Shown in pieces: positions 1-8,124 of a stretch of DNA of 64,000 nt. The notes beneath the pieces were generated by a model, which was not told the origin of the DNA, searched no databases, and saw nothing but the letters and a program-made list of their open reading frames with translations. The DNA comes from Muriicola sp041358175. GTDB taxonomy: Bacteria; Bacteroidota; Bacteroidia; Flavobacteriales; Flavobacteriaceae. Position 1 is the stretch's first letter; the number at the start of each line of letters is the position of its first letter. Made by a program: the position numbers and the translations under genes. The DNA is taken from NCBI RefSeq assembly GCF_041358175.1, contig NZ_JBGKBE010000001.1, forward strand, positions 1 to 64,000. The letters are read 5' to 3'.

Positions 1-405
1 AAGCATTGCCGCAAGGCAATGAGCTTTGCAGTATTTTCAGCAGCGGGATCAAAGGAAGCCCGAAGTAGTGCAGAGCGCACTTCGGGCAATCCTGGATAAA
101 ACATAGGATCAATGAGTGGAGCGAGTTAATCCTAGATCCATTAACTCCAACATATTTTACGATTGGAAAAAGCATTGCCGCCAGGCAATGAGCTTTGGTA
201 CCTGCCAATAGGCAGGCAGGTTTTCAGGTGAGGAACCAAAGGAAGCCCGAAGTAGTGCAAAGCGCACTTCGGGCAATCCTGGATAAAACATAGGATCAAT
301 GAGTGGAGCGAGTTAATCCTGGATTCATTACCTCCAACATATTTTACGATTGGAAAAAGCATTGCCGCAAGGCAATGAGCTTTGCAGTATTTTCAGGAGA
401 GGGAC
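1..405. repeat. Structured tandem repeat, about 2.3 copies of a 169-187 bp unit
   Basis: Units start at 1, 170 and 357. Copy 1 is 169 bp, copy 2 is 187 bp and copy 3 stops matching near 400. Each begins AAGCATTGCC and carries a hairpin of 7-bp arms CATTGCC/GGCAATG with a 4-base loop (4-21 in copy 1). A second hairpin, GCCCGAAGT/ACTTCGGGC, lies at 58-66/79-87. Copy 2 is longer because of an extra hairpin, CCTGCC-AATA-GGCAGG, at 201-216. Compensated arms and near-identical flanks suggest a dispersed structured intergenic repeat. No protein is plausible in it. Confidence 0.85.
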
Positions 406-625
406 TTTAGGAGTACATCAATCCTGCCACATGTCAAGGAAATAAAACAATTAAGGCCCCTTTCTGCAGGTTTGCAGTGTTTTAGCGTATCCACGGCAAC
501 TGTTTAGCTACTATTCTTGAATTTCAAAGCAATCGAGATGTAGAATAAGGTTTTGTATGTATCTTTTACTTCTACTAAATTTAAATACTAAAGTCTAGTC
601 CTTTTTTACTAATATCTGAATAGGT
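406..625. other. AT-rich intergenic region before the T9SS cargo gene
   Basis: This stretch separates the tandem repeat from the first gene. It is AT-rich with no convincing open frame. A TTTTG run near 551 and a TATCTTTT near 559 resemble parts of a Bacteroidota promoter but do not have the expected spacing, so no promoter is called. Confidence 0.4.
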
Positions 626-2665
626 TTGATTTCTAGATGCTGCCTTATATTACTAGTGTTCAACGCTGCCTCCCTCTTCGGACAGGCTGAAACTATCAAC
701 ATGCCCCCCCGAAATAACAGTCCGGGCTTCGAAATTAGTCTTGTAACATGTAGTTCTGACTTTTTCGACAGTGGTGGTCCTAATCCCTACGAAAATAATG
801 AAAATGGCATACTTACTTTTTGCCCGGAAACTGACGGAGACCGGATTCAAATCGACTTTATTTCTGCCGATATAAAAGCTGGTGATTTTCTAAAAGTCTA
901 CGATGGAGACTCCGTTCATGCCCCTCTCTTGCTAACCATAAATAACATAACTGCTTTAGACTTTGAACGCACTCTTGTTAAGGCTTCTCAAGGGAATCCT
1001 CAAGGATGTCTTACCGTTACTTTTACCTCCATAATGATGTCAGTCCCCAACCCCTATGAGGGCTGGTTCGCTTCAGTAAGTTGCTTTACCCCTGTAATTG
1101 AACCTGGTGAACCGCAGGATCTTTTTAGAAACGACGACCCCAGTGGGGATGAAATTGAAATCTTTGATTTGACTGAGAACGATGGTGCCGTTCTTAATGG
1201 ACTTAGTCCTTTTGAATTTGAGGTAACCTATTACTCTAATGAAGCGGATGCCTCAAGCGGTTTCAATCCACTCGATCCAATGCATTCCAATACGACAAAT
1301 CCACAACCGATTTATTGTCGATTGGAGAATCCAACGACGGGGTATAGCGCAATTGATAGTTTTTTAATTTACGTAAATCGAATTCCTGATATCTTTCCGG
1401 TTTCAGACTTGACCGCCTGTGATTCGGATTCAGATGGCGTGGTGTCTTTTCGTCTGTCGGATCGTTATGAAAGTATATTTAATGGGAGAGAGAGCCTTAG
1501 ACTATTGTTCTATTCTTCATCAGATGATGCTATCAACAATCGAAATACTCTTAATTCTGAAACATATAACAGTACAGGAGGTCCGGAATTAATTTACTAC
1601 CGACTAATCGATACAGAGACAGGAGCTTATTCCATAGGAGAATTTTCAATACAGGTCATCGCTTCTCCAATTCTAAACTCTGTCTCAGAAGTCTTAGCTT
1701 GTGGGGTGGGCAATGGAACTGCTGAAATAGACCTCAACTTAATAAACGAACAACTGACCGAGGGACAGTTAGACCTTCAACTAACCTGGCACAGCTCACA
1801 GGAGGATGCCGAATCAGGGCTAAATCCAATTCCAAATACCCTCAGCCTGGGTCAAAGTACCAGCCTTTTTGTCCGAGCCAGCTCAGCAGAAAGCGATTGT
1901 CCTGCCATTGCAGAGATTCCGTTTATTTTTTATACCCAGCCCGAGATCAGCCTGAAGTCTGAATATTATATCTGTCCGAATACTTCAAATCAAGTGGTAT
2001 TTTTGGAAACCGGACTGTCTGAAAACGACTATTCCTTTAGTTGGCTATTCAATGATGTACCCATTAACTTGGCTGAAGAACCCTTCCTTGAGACGGACCA
2101 GATCGGGAGGTATGATGTCTTGATTGAAGATTTTAGAACGGGTTGTATTTTTACAAAAACTGTGGAGGTTCTTCTTGCATCTCCCCCATCAGATCTGGAA
2201 ATCCGTACGCTGCCAACACAATTTGGTAGTAATTATCAAGTGACTGTAAATACAAGTGGAAGTTTTATATATTCCTTTAGTTTAGACGGTGGCCCATTTC
2301 AATCCTCCCCGATTTTTGAAAATGTTCTCCCCGGATCTCATCGCTTGGAAATAACCCTTGAAGGCGGATGCGAGGTCCTGACAACAACCTTCGTCATCCT
2401 TGGGTATCCTAGCTTTTTTACTCCAAATGGGGATAATATCAATGAAACCTGGAGTGTAAGCCGAGCCCCCGGCATTACGGATATGACTGTTTATATCTTT
2501 AACCGATTAGGAGTTCTAATTACCGTACTTACTGATAATCAGCCAGAATGGAATGGATCATGGAACGGTAGAGACCTGCCTTCTGACACCTACTGGTTTC
2601 AAGTTGAATATAAAGAAGACGATACACCAAAAATTGCAAACGGATATTTTTCATTAAGACGCTAA
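626..2665 (+). CDS. Secreted protein with CUB-like region and gliding motility-associated C-terminal (T9SS) domain
   Basis: A 679-residue exported protein. Residues 1-21 form a signal peptide ending SLFGQA. Residues about 35-130 look CUB-like, with paired cysteines and the phrase FLKVYDGD. The middle contains repeated domains that each open with a DLTAC- or EVLAC-like motif and contain LFYSSSDDA- or LTWHSSQEDA-like strands. The C-terminus (about 595-679) has FFTPNGDNINETW and YIFNRLG, the hallmark of the gliding motility-associated CHU_C/TIGR04131 domain that directs type IX secretion to the cell surface. The start is TTG at 626: an in-frame TGA lies at 617 and the nearby ATG at 637 is in another frame. 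The cargo function is not identifiable, but an adhesin is the usual role of such proteins. Confidence 0.85.
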   Translation: MISRCCLILLVFNAASLFGQAETINMPPRNNSPGFEISLVTCSSDFFDSGGPNPYENNENGILTFCPETDGDRIQIDFISADIKAGDFLKVYDGDSVHAPLLLTINNITALDFERTLVKASQGNPQGCLTVTFTSIMMSVPNPYEGWFASVSCFTPVIEPGEPQDLFRNDDPSGDEIEIFDLTENDGAVLNGLSPFEFEVTYYSNEADASSGFNPLDPMHSNTTNPQPIYCRLENPTTGYSAIDSFLIYVNRIPDIFPVSDLTACDSDSDGVVSFRLSDRYESIFNGRESLRLLFYSSSDDAINNRNTLNSETYNSTGGPELIYYRLIDTETGAYSIGEFSIQVIASPILNSVSEVLACGVGNGTAEIDLNLINEQLTEGQLDLQLTWHSSQEDAESGLNPIPNTLSLGQSTSLFVRASSAESDCPAIAEIPFIFYTQPEISLKSEYYICPNTSNQVVFLETGLSENDYSFSWLFNDVPINLAEEPFLETDQIGRYDVLIEDFRTGCIFTKTVEVLLASPPSDLEIRTLPTQFGSNYQVTVNTSGSFIYSFSLDGGPFQSSPIFENVLPGSHRLEITLEGGCEVLTTTFVILGYPSFFTPNGDNINETWSVSRAPGITDMTVYIFNRLGVLITVLTDNQPEWNGSWNGRDLPSDTYWFQVEYKEDDTPKIANGYFSLRR

Positions 2666-2702
2666 GGAATATCAACGAGAATTTCACATCTATAAAATGG
2701 AT

Positions 2703-4298
2703 TCACATCTTTATTCGATTGCTAAGCGGAATCAACCTAGCCGACAAATCAGGATCCTCCATATCCTCATCCAGTGGAAACATAGGTCGTTTAATATGCT
2801 TATAGTCTAATCGATGAAGGTCCTGATCGACGCCACCCGGTGTTAAGGCCATAATCCAATCTCCACGCATATTGTAAAGCTCGGGTACCAGGTAGCCAAT
2901 TTTAACCACCACTATGTCAGATTCTCTCGGATTTAGCCCTAATCGGGTAAAATCTGTTTCGTGATGGTAAGGTTTGCGCTTCTTGGTTACTATGACCTGC
3001 ACGCTCCCCACTTTTACTACAACTTCGGTCTCGGCATCCTTATCGCCATGTTCTATTGCCTCAATGGTTCCGCTTAATTCTACAGGTGGAGCATAACGCG
3101 CATCAACAGCAGCACCAGCTTTACCACTAATTACACCGCCTACTCCTGCGTCCACCGCTTTTTCAATAAACTCAGGTCCTGGAATGGAAGCATAAATTAA
3201 AGATGGGCCATCATCCTTTTTAAATTCAGGTCGGGCCAGGATCTGCTCTAATGTCCATGTTACATCGCCGGCACCACCAGCCGTTGGATTATCCCCCATG
3301 TCGCTAATCATAAAAGGTTTTTTCTCGCTTTTAATTGCCATATTCAGGCTTTCTTCCAAGGTGGCTACCGGGGCTACAAATTCAAATTCCTCACGAACGG
3401 CCCAGAAACTTTGGGCCAATTCTTCAGCAGCAGTAGTTACTTTTTCTTTGTCATCGCCGGTAACCATTACAACTGCGTGATTTCGAGGAGCATCTGCCCA
3501 GGCATAACCAATCCAAATTGCCGCGTCAATAACTCCTTCTTGATTAGCTAAAGGAGGTACTTTTGCGTATAAACTTTTGGCAGGTTCGATGCGGGTACTC
3601 GTTTTCTCTCCGGGTAAGAGAATAGGAACCGGAATCCAGGCTTTGTATTTTGGCTTTCCTTTTCCACTTTCAATTCTATCGAGTAAGTTAACCAAAGCGC
3701 GCTTTTTTGATTCTATGGCATCTTCGTGCGGAGCCATACGGTAACACGTAATTAAATCGGTTTTTTGAGCCAGTTGCTCGGTTACATTGCCATGCAAATC
3801 CATAGATGTGGAAATCAACATATCTTCTCCCAATGCTTCGCGGATACGGCTAATCATATCTCCTTCGGGATCGTCCAGACCTACAACACTCATAGCTCCA
3901 TGGATATCAAAAAACAATCCATCGTATGGGGCATTTTCCTCTAATCTTTCTATCATCTCACCTACTAACTGTTCATAAGCTTCTTTGGTGACGATTCCCC
4001 CGGGTAAGGCATGGCCACGTAATGCAGGAAACCATTCAGCTCGCTTTCTCGTTGTTGAATCCTGGTGCATAAAGGGATAATATGAAAAAACCTCATCCCC
4101 TCTACGTGCGTGAAAAGCATCAACCTGGGATTGTGCCGGAGAAAAGGTACTCGACTCAATGGCCAAGCCTGCGATGGCAATACGGGGTAATTCGTTGCTT
4201 CGTTTGGCCCCCGTCTGATTACAAGCTATTGTAATCAAAAGGCTAAATGTGATTAAAGTATAATTGATATTTCTTAGTAACACTTTTATAGAGATCAT
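2703..4298 (-). CDS. M81 family metallopeptidase (MlrC-like) lipoprotein
   Basis: A 531-residue protein matching the M81/DUF1485 family named after MlrC, the last peptidase of microcystin degradation in sphingomonads. An N-terminal lipoprotein signal ends in ITIAC near residue 26, so it is probably a lipid-anchored periplasmic enzyme. Family motifs are visible: AIESSTFSP near the start, FFDIHGAM and STSMDLHGNVT (candidate metal ligands Asp and His) and DMGDNPTAGGAGD in the middle. The true substrate is unknown, because most family members occur in organisms with no link to microcystin. It is convergent with the T9SS cargo gene, and no strong terminator is seen in the 37-bp gap. Confidence 0.85.
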   Translation of the reverse strand: MISIKVLLRNINYTLITFSLLITIACNQTGAKRSNELPRIAIAGLAIESSTFSPAQSQVDAFHARRGDEVFSYYPFMHQDSTTRKRAEWFPALRGHALPGGIVTKEAYEQLVGEMIERLEENAPYDGLFFDIHGAMSVVGLDDPEGDMISRIREALGEDMLISTSMDLHGNVTEQLAQKTDLITCYRMAPHEDAIESKKRALVNLLDRIESGKGKPKYKAWIPVPILLPGEKTSTRIEPAKSLYAKVPPLANQEGVIDAAIWIGYAWADAPRNHAVVMVTGDDKEKVTTAAEELAQSFWAVREEFEFVAPVATLEESLNMAIKSEKKPFMISDMGDNPTAGGAGDVTWTLEQILARPEFKKDDGPSLIYASIPGPEFIEKAVDAGVGGVISGKAGAAVDARYAPPVELSGTIEAIEHGDKDAETEVVVKVGSVQVIVTKKRKPYHHETDFTRLGLNPRESDIVVVKIGYLVPELYNMRGDWIMALTPGGVDQDLHRLDYKHIKRPMFPLDEDMEDPDLSARLIPLSNRIKM

Positions 4299-4451
4299 GA
4301 CAATTTATTAGCTTGTGATTTATTCAGATAATTTTAAAAAAATAACGTAGTGATAATATAGAACAAAAATCAGAGATTACTTAAAACTGACTATTTACTT
4401 TCTTTTCCTCCTAACAACTCGAACACAGGATTTATGGATACTTACCAAAAT

Positions 4452-4489
4452 TTGGTGATCCCTGATTTTAGAGAAAAGGAGATCACCAA
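4452..4489. repeat. 9-bp perfect inverted repeat
   Basis: TTGGTGATC (4452-4460) and GATCACCAA (4481-4489) are exact reverse complements separated by 20 bases, in the divergent gap between the M81 gene and the small membrane protein. There is no T tract, so this is more likely an operator or RNA structure than a terminator. Confidence 0.5.
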
Positions 4490-4549
4490 TACAGCTGTTT
4501 GCTGATGATGTACCTTTACCATATCTAACCCAATTCAAATATTGTTATT

Positions 4550-4798
4550 ATGAACTTCGCAGACTGGATCGGTTCTTTTGGTGTGTTGATGATTTTACTG
4601 GCATTTGCCCTGAATATCACGGGTAAACTTTCCAGGAATCAGCTCTCCTATATCCTATTAAATTTAATCGGGGCTAGTCTGGCCTGTCTGGCATCCTTCC
4701 TTATCAATTACATTCCCTTTATTATTCTCGAGGGGGTTTGGGCAGCGGTTTCGGCCTATGCACTCTACAAATACTTCACAAAGAATCAACTAGTGTAA
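4550..4798 (+). CDS. Small two- or three-helix membrane protein (CBU_0592-like)
   Basis: An 82-residue, almost wholly hydrophobic protein. It has three likely membrane segments (about 5-25, 33-50 and 55-75) and a short polar tail. The opening DWIGSFGVLMILLAFALN and the GKLSRNQ turn fit the small integral membrane family named after Coxiella CBU_0592. No biochemical role is established. The gene stands alone, divergent from the M81 gene and 160 bp ahead of the next gene. Confidence 0.7.
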   Translation: MNFADWIGSFGVLMILLAFALNITGKLSRNQLSYILLNLIGASLACLASFLINYIPFIILEGVWAAVSAYALYKYFTKNQLV

Positions 4799-4887
4799 TC
4801 TACGCTTAATCCAATATCGATATAGGCGATTAATAGTAATTATAGAGAGTAAACGCAGCAAAAGAATTGTTAATTAGTCTATTATTT

Positions 4888-4946
4888 TTTACTTTATGTA
4901 TAATATTTTTTACATTATGTAATATTTTTTATACATTTGTTTTAAC
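4888..4946 (+). promoter_or_regulatory. Candidate promoter and autoregulatory palindrome for the membrane protein/HTH pair
   Basis: A TACATTTG at 4932-4939 fits the Bacteroidota -7 consensus TAnnTTTG. Just upstream, TTACATTATGTAA (about 4910-4922) is a perfect 13-bp palindrome, and a related TTACTTTATGTA lies about 20 bp before it. The two near-copies overlapping the promoter suggest an operator, most simply for the HTH protein encoded 0.5 kb downstream. A -33 TTTG is not evident. Confidence 0.4.
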
Positions 4947-4960
4947 TAATCTCAGTAATC

Positions 4961-5416
4961 ATGAAAAATTATCTTTTTCCTAATCGATTAAAAGTAATCT
5001 CCGGCTGGATCTTTTACCTCGCCCTGATAATCGGTTTTTACCTCTGGATCACAGACGGTTTTGACGAAGTTCTTGTAGTTTCCGTTCCCGACCTGTTCGG
5101 AACAGACAGTATGTTCAGCAGCGGCAATGGCTGGATGAAAAATAGTATCCTGGATGAGCTCTTTACGGTTCTAATCATTATATCGGGATTGATCCACAGT
5201 TTCAGCAGGGAAAAAATCGAAGATGAGCTCATTAGCAAACTCCGTCTCGACTCCCTGATCTGGTCCCTCTATGTAAATTACAGCGTAGTAATTCTTGCCA
5301 CCATACTGATCTATGACATCATGTATTTTAACGTGCTGATCTTTAATCTGTTTACCATCATCCTCTTCTTTAATCTGAAGTTGCGGTTTTCCCTTTATAA
5401 ACACTATAAATCGTAA
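4961..5416 (+). CDS. Hypothetical four-helix membrane protein paired with an HTH regulator
   Basis: A 151-residue protein with likely membrane segments at about 12-30, 67-78, 100-117 and 120-138. I do not recognise its family with certainty. The arrangement, a small membrane protein followed 2 bp later by a short Cro/C1-type regulator, is common in Bacteroidota and Firmicutes and resembles the DUF2975/DUF2178 plus YozG-type pairs. The membrane protein may control the regulator's activity, but that is inferred from linkage only. Confidence 0.65.
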   Translation: MKNYLFPNRLKVISGWIFYLALIIGFYLWITDGFDEVLVVSVPDLFGTDSMFSSGNGWMKNSILDELFTVLIIISGLIHSFSREKIEDELISKLRLDSLIWSLYVNYSVVILATILIYDIMYFNVLIFNLFTIILFFNLKLRFSLYKHYKS

Positions 5417-5418
5417 GT

Positions 5419-5613
5419 ATGAAAAACACGATCAAAATACATAGAGTTACACATGGGATGACACAGGAAGATGTGGCACAGCGTCTTGAGGTTTCCAGAC
5501 AAACCATCAATGCCATCGAAAACAATAAATATTTTCCATCCCTGGAATTGGGGTTAAAATTAGCGAGGATCTTTAAATGTAGTGTGGAAGAATTATTCAG
5601 TCTTGAAGAATAA
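5419..5613 (+). CDS. Short Cro/C1-type HTH transcriptional regulator
   Basis: A 64-residue protein that is almost entirely one HTH_3 domain: the HGMTQEDVAQRLEVSRQTINAIE segment spans both helices of the DNA-binding motif. The C-terminus ends in the typical FKCSVEELFSLEE. It has no effector domain. It starts 2 bp after the upstream membrane protein stop, so the two are co-transcribed and probably translationally linked. The palindrome upstream of the pair is the likeliest binding site. Confidence 0.88.
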   Translation: MKNTIKIHRVTHGMTQEDVAQRLEVSRQTINAIENNKYFPSLELGLKLARIFKCSVEELFSLEE

Positions 5614-5618
5614 GATTT

Positions 5619-5900
5619 CTAGCCCTCAGATTTCAAGTTTTGTTCATACTTCCCAAAGGTCACTGCACCAAATAAAACTATTCCTGCAAGTAACTGAACG
5701 ATAGAGAGGACTTCAAATTCAACGCTTTCATAGAAAGTAACGGAACCCTGTATGATTAAAAACAGGCCGTAGAAAATCAGCAGATTTTTTCGGTATTTCT
5801 TCTTTTTCTCCTCAGGAGCCTTACTTAATAATTGCATAACCCATCCTATGATTGCCACCACAAGAAAAACCAGCAACATTATCATTAAGCCCTTTACCAT
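5619..5900 (-). CDS. Hypothetical small membrane protein
   Basis: A 93-residue protein with three likely membrane segments (about 3-24, 42-58 and 65-82) and a basic loop EEKKKKYRK after the first. It is convergent with the HTH gene, with only 5 bp between stops. I do not recognise a family. Length, hydrophobicity and a clean ATG start support a real gene. Confidence 0.55.
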   Translation of the reverse strand: MVKGLMIMLLVFLVVAIIGWVMQLLSKAPEEKKKKYRKNLLIFYGLFLIIQGSVTFYESVEFEVLSIVQLLAGIVLFGAVTFGKYEQNLKSEG

Positions 5901-6051
5901 AGGTCAACTTTTTCGTTTTGCCTCCTAAAATTAGCAATTGCTATGATCTCTCGCAAGGTCCCCATTATTTTTAATATATTTGAGATACTTTCGGTTCAAT
6001 GGCCTTTTCATCCGCTTGAATACCCGACAGACATACTTAAATACAAACTAT

Positions 6052-6420
6052 ATGACCAACAAGGAATTCTCTTCCCTGGGCGATAATAAAAAGAAAGATC
6101 TGGAAACTGCTTCCAAAATAGAATTGATCAAAAACCTCATCTTCGGAGAAAATATACAGGCCTATGATTCTGAATTTGAGCTACTTAAAAAGGATATAAT
6201 CAGTAAGAAAAAGCAGCTTGAAGAACTTATTGAAGCCGTGAGAACAGACCTGCGGATGGCGGTAAACGACGTTTCCACTGATATCAATATTCGCATTACA
6301 GAATTGGAGGACAAACTTGAAGACAGATTCGAGAACATCGAAAAGCAACAATTGGATGCATCTCAACTCGGAGATCTTCTGATTGAAATGGGGAATAAAG
6401 TGAAGAAATCAGAGCGTTGA
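6052..6420 (+). CDS. Hypothetical coiled-coil protein, first of a linked pair
   Basis: A 122-residue soluble, highly charged protein. The frame is open from further upstream, but ATG at 6052 is the best start because the upstream residues are unlike the rest and no conserved feature lies there. After residue 20 it has the motif IELIKNLIFGENIQAYDSEF, then a long coiled coil with heptad-like Leu/Ile spacing (about 45-110). The motif recurs near the N-terminus of the next protein (IEMLKDILFPEEHMALKD), so the two are related in that region and probably act together. The ends almost touch: stop at 6418-6420, next ATG at 6423. Function unknown. Confidence 0.65.
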   Translation: MTNKEFSSLGDNKKKDLETASKIELIKNLIFGENIQAYDSEFELLKKDIISKKKQLEELIEAVRTDLRMAVNDVSTDINIRITELEDKLEDRFENIEKQQLDASQLGDLLIEMGNKVKKSER

Positions 6421-6422
6421 CC

Positions 6423-7286
6423 ATGCAACAGAAAATAGAGCAACAAGACCGGATTGAAATGCTCAAAGACATATTGTTCCCCGAAGAACACATGGCTTTG
6501 AAAGACATCTCATCCAGATTGAAGCTCCTTGAAGAATTGTTGCAGGATGAGGAGACGTTGAGAGAAAAAGTAGATCCGATCATAGAAAAGAAATTGGATG
6601 CTCACCTTCAGGCTCTTGACAAAAACATAGGTGCTTCGTTCTATGCTACCCTTGAAAAAAATATCCGGGAAGAACCTGAAAAAATGTCTGAATTGCTCTC
6701 TCCCTTAATGGGAACTCTCTTAAAAATTCATCGGAAAAAAAGAAGACACGCTTTACTTGATGCCCTTTTAAGACCTTTCGGATATCTAAAATTCCAGGGC
6801 GAAGAAATTAAATCGAGGTTTGGCGCAACTACTGAAGAACAAAAACTCCAGAAACAGTTAAAGTCGAACCGAATCGAGCAGGTATTTTTAATCGATCGAA
6901 GAAATGGGGAATTAAGAGCCAGTTATTCTGAAACAAACAGGCTCACGGTGGTACTTCAAAACAAAATATTAGATCTCATAGAATCCAGGGTATCAAAAAG
7001 CACAGGTGGTGAAAGTCAACATTTGGATTTGATCCCTTTTAAAGGATATCAAATTTACTTGCAACGTTTCGTCACTCATCACGTAGTTGTAGTGGTATCC
7101 GGAAAAAAGGATTTACCCTGTACTGAGAAACTACAGGACATCATTTTTACATTTTATTACAAATTTATGTCCGTGAACCTGGATTTGCTTACTGTAGAAA
7201 AGGGAAAGAAAACGCTTAAAAAGACCATTGACAGAACTACGCTGGAAGAGGCCATGGCAACTTGTTTTAAACAGCCGTCCTTATAA
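6423..7286 (+). CDS. Hypothetical protein with coiled-coil N-terminus and roadblock-like C-terminal half
   Basis: A 287-residue soluble protein. ATG at 6423 is preferred over the in-frame TTG at 6417. The N-terminal third repeats the linker motif of the upstream protein and is helical and charged. The basic middle stretch KIHRKKRRHALLDALLRP precedes an alpha/beta region (about 150-240) with IEQVFLIDRRNGELRASYSE and HHVVVVVSG. That pattern suggests a roadblock/LC7 or profilin-like fold, as in small GTPase regulators. This fold assignment is a guess from strand pattern. No catalytic motif is visible. Confidence 0.6.
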   Translation: MQQKIEQQDRIEMLKDILFPEEHMALKDISSRLKLLEELLQDEETLREKVDPIIEKKLDAHLQALDKNIGASFYATLEKNIREEPEKMSELLSPLMGTLLKIHRKKRRHALLDALLRPFGYLKFQGEEIKSRFGATTEEQKLQKQLKSNRIEQVFLIDRRNGELRASYSETNRLTVVLQNKILDLIESRVSKSTGGESQHLDLIPFKGYQIYLQRFVTHHVVVVVSGKKDLPCTEKLQDIIFTFYYKFMSVNLDLLTVEKGKKTLKKTIDRTTLEEAMATCFKQPSL

Positions 7287-7333
7287 AAGAGGAAGTTTTG
7301 TAGATTAATTACTTTTTTAATATCCTCTCACTT

Positions 7334-7876
7334 ATGGACGCAGCCCTTAAAACCATGATTGCAAATATGCCTGAAAAGACAGGCAAATCGCTGGAAGAAT
7401 GGATAAAAATACTGAAGGCCAAATCCTTTGTAAAACATTCTGAAGCGGTCTCCTTCCTCAAAAAGCAACACGGTGTCACTCATGGATTTGCAAACACTAT
7501 TGTTCACTTGTCCAAGGATCAGGGTTCATCCCCTGACGACCTTTTATCTACTCAGTATAAAGGGAAGGAACACCTCTTGCCCATTTACGACAAGTTAAAG
7601 GTGTTTGTGGCTACTTTAGGGGATGATGTTACCATCACACAAAAAAAGACAACCGTAAGTTTTATCAGAAAAAAACAATTCGCCCTGGTTAGTCCCGCAA
7701 CCAAATCGCGCCTCGACCTCGGCCTGAAGATCAAAGGTAAACCTACTACAAACCGACTTGAAAATTCGGGTCCGTTCGGCACCATGTGCACGCACAGGGT
7801 TCGATTAGAAAAGCCCGAAGAGGTGGATGCAGAACTTAAAGACTGGATAAGGGAAGCATATGAAAATGCAGGATAG
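7334..7876 (+). CDS. DUF4287 plus DUF5655 domain protein
   Basis: A 180-residue protein. Residues about 1-65 match DUF4287 (KTGKSLEEWIKILK and KKQHGVTHGFAN), a small helical domain. Residues about 80-178 match DUF5655 (LPIYDKLKVFV, SFIRKKQFALV, RLDLGLKIKG). The combination is widespread in environmental bacteria and often encoded as one protein. No enzymatic role is established; DUF5655 has been suggested to be nucleic acid-associated only by context. The gene overlaps the next by 17 bp. Confidence 0.8.
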   Translation: MDAALKTMIANMPEKTGKSLEEWIKILKAKSFVKHSEAVSFLKKQHGVTHGFANTIVHLSKDQGSSPDDLLSTQYKGKEHLLPIYDKLKVFVATLGDDVTITQKKTTVSFIRKKQFALVSPATKSRLDLGLKIKGKPTTNRLENSGPFGTMCTHRVRLEKPEEVDAELKDWIREAYENAG

Positions 7877-8114
7877 ACCTGCTACTCAAACTAAATATTT
7901 AAAAAAATTGAAAGACCGACCTATTGCATCAAAAAGAACTATAAAGGGAAAAGAGCTTAAATGCCCGATCTGTGAAAATGATACTTTCTGGATGCGAAAA
8001 ACCCTGATGAATACCAAAGGGATGACCTTCTTTAAGCTCGACTGGGCCAATAAGCAAGCCGAAAATTATATCTGTGATTCCTGTGGCTATGTATATTGGT
8101 TTCTTCCATCTTAA
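7860..8114 (+). CDS. Zinc-ribbon protein
   Basis: An 84-residue protein with two Cys-x2-Cys knuckles (CPIC near residue 38, CDSC near 72) that would bind one zinc ion. Between them is a conserved-looking aromatic stretch, TFWMRKTLMNTKGMTFF. A second ATG at 7866 is an alternative start. The overlap with the DUF4287/DUF5655 gene argues for translational coupling. The family is a recurring uncharacterised zinc ribbon of Bacteroidota. Binding to DNA, RNA or protein cannot be distinguished. Confidence 0.7.
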   Translation: MKMQDRPATQTKYLKKLKDRPIASKRTIKGKELKCPICENDTFWMRKTLMNTKGMTFFKLDWANKQAENYICDSCGYVYWFLPS

Positions 8115-8124
8115 ACCCAGGTAA

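Noticed and set aside
1..405. CRISPR-like array at the left edge
   Set aside because: The repeat unit is 169-187 bp with no unique spacers of uniform length; the copies are contiguous.
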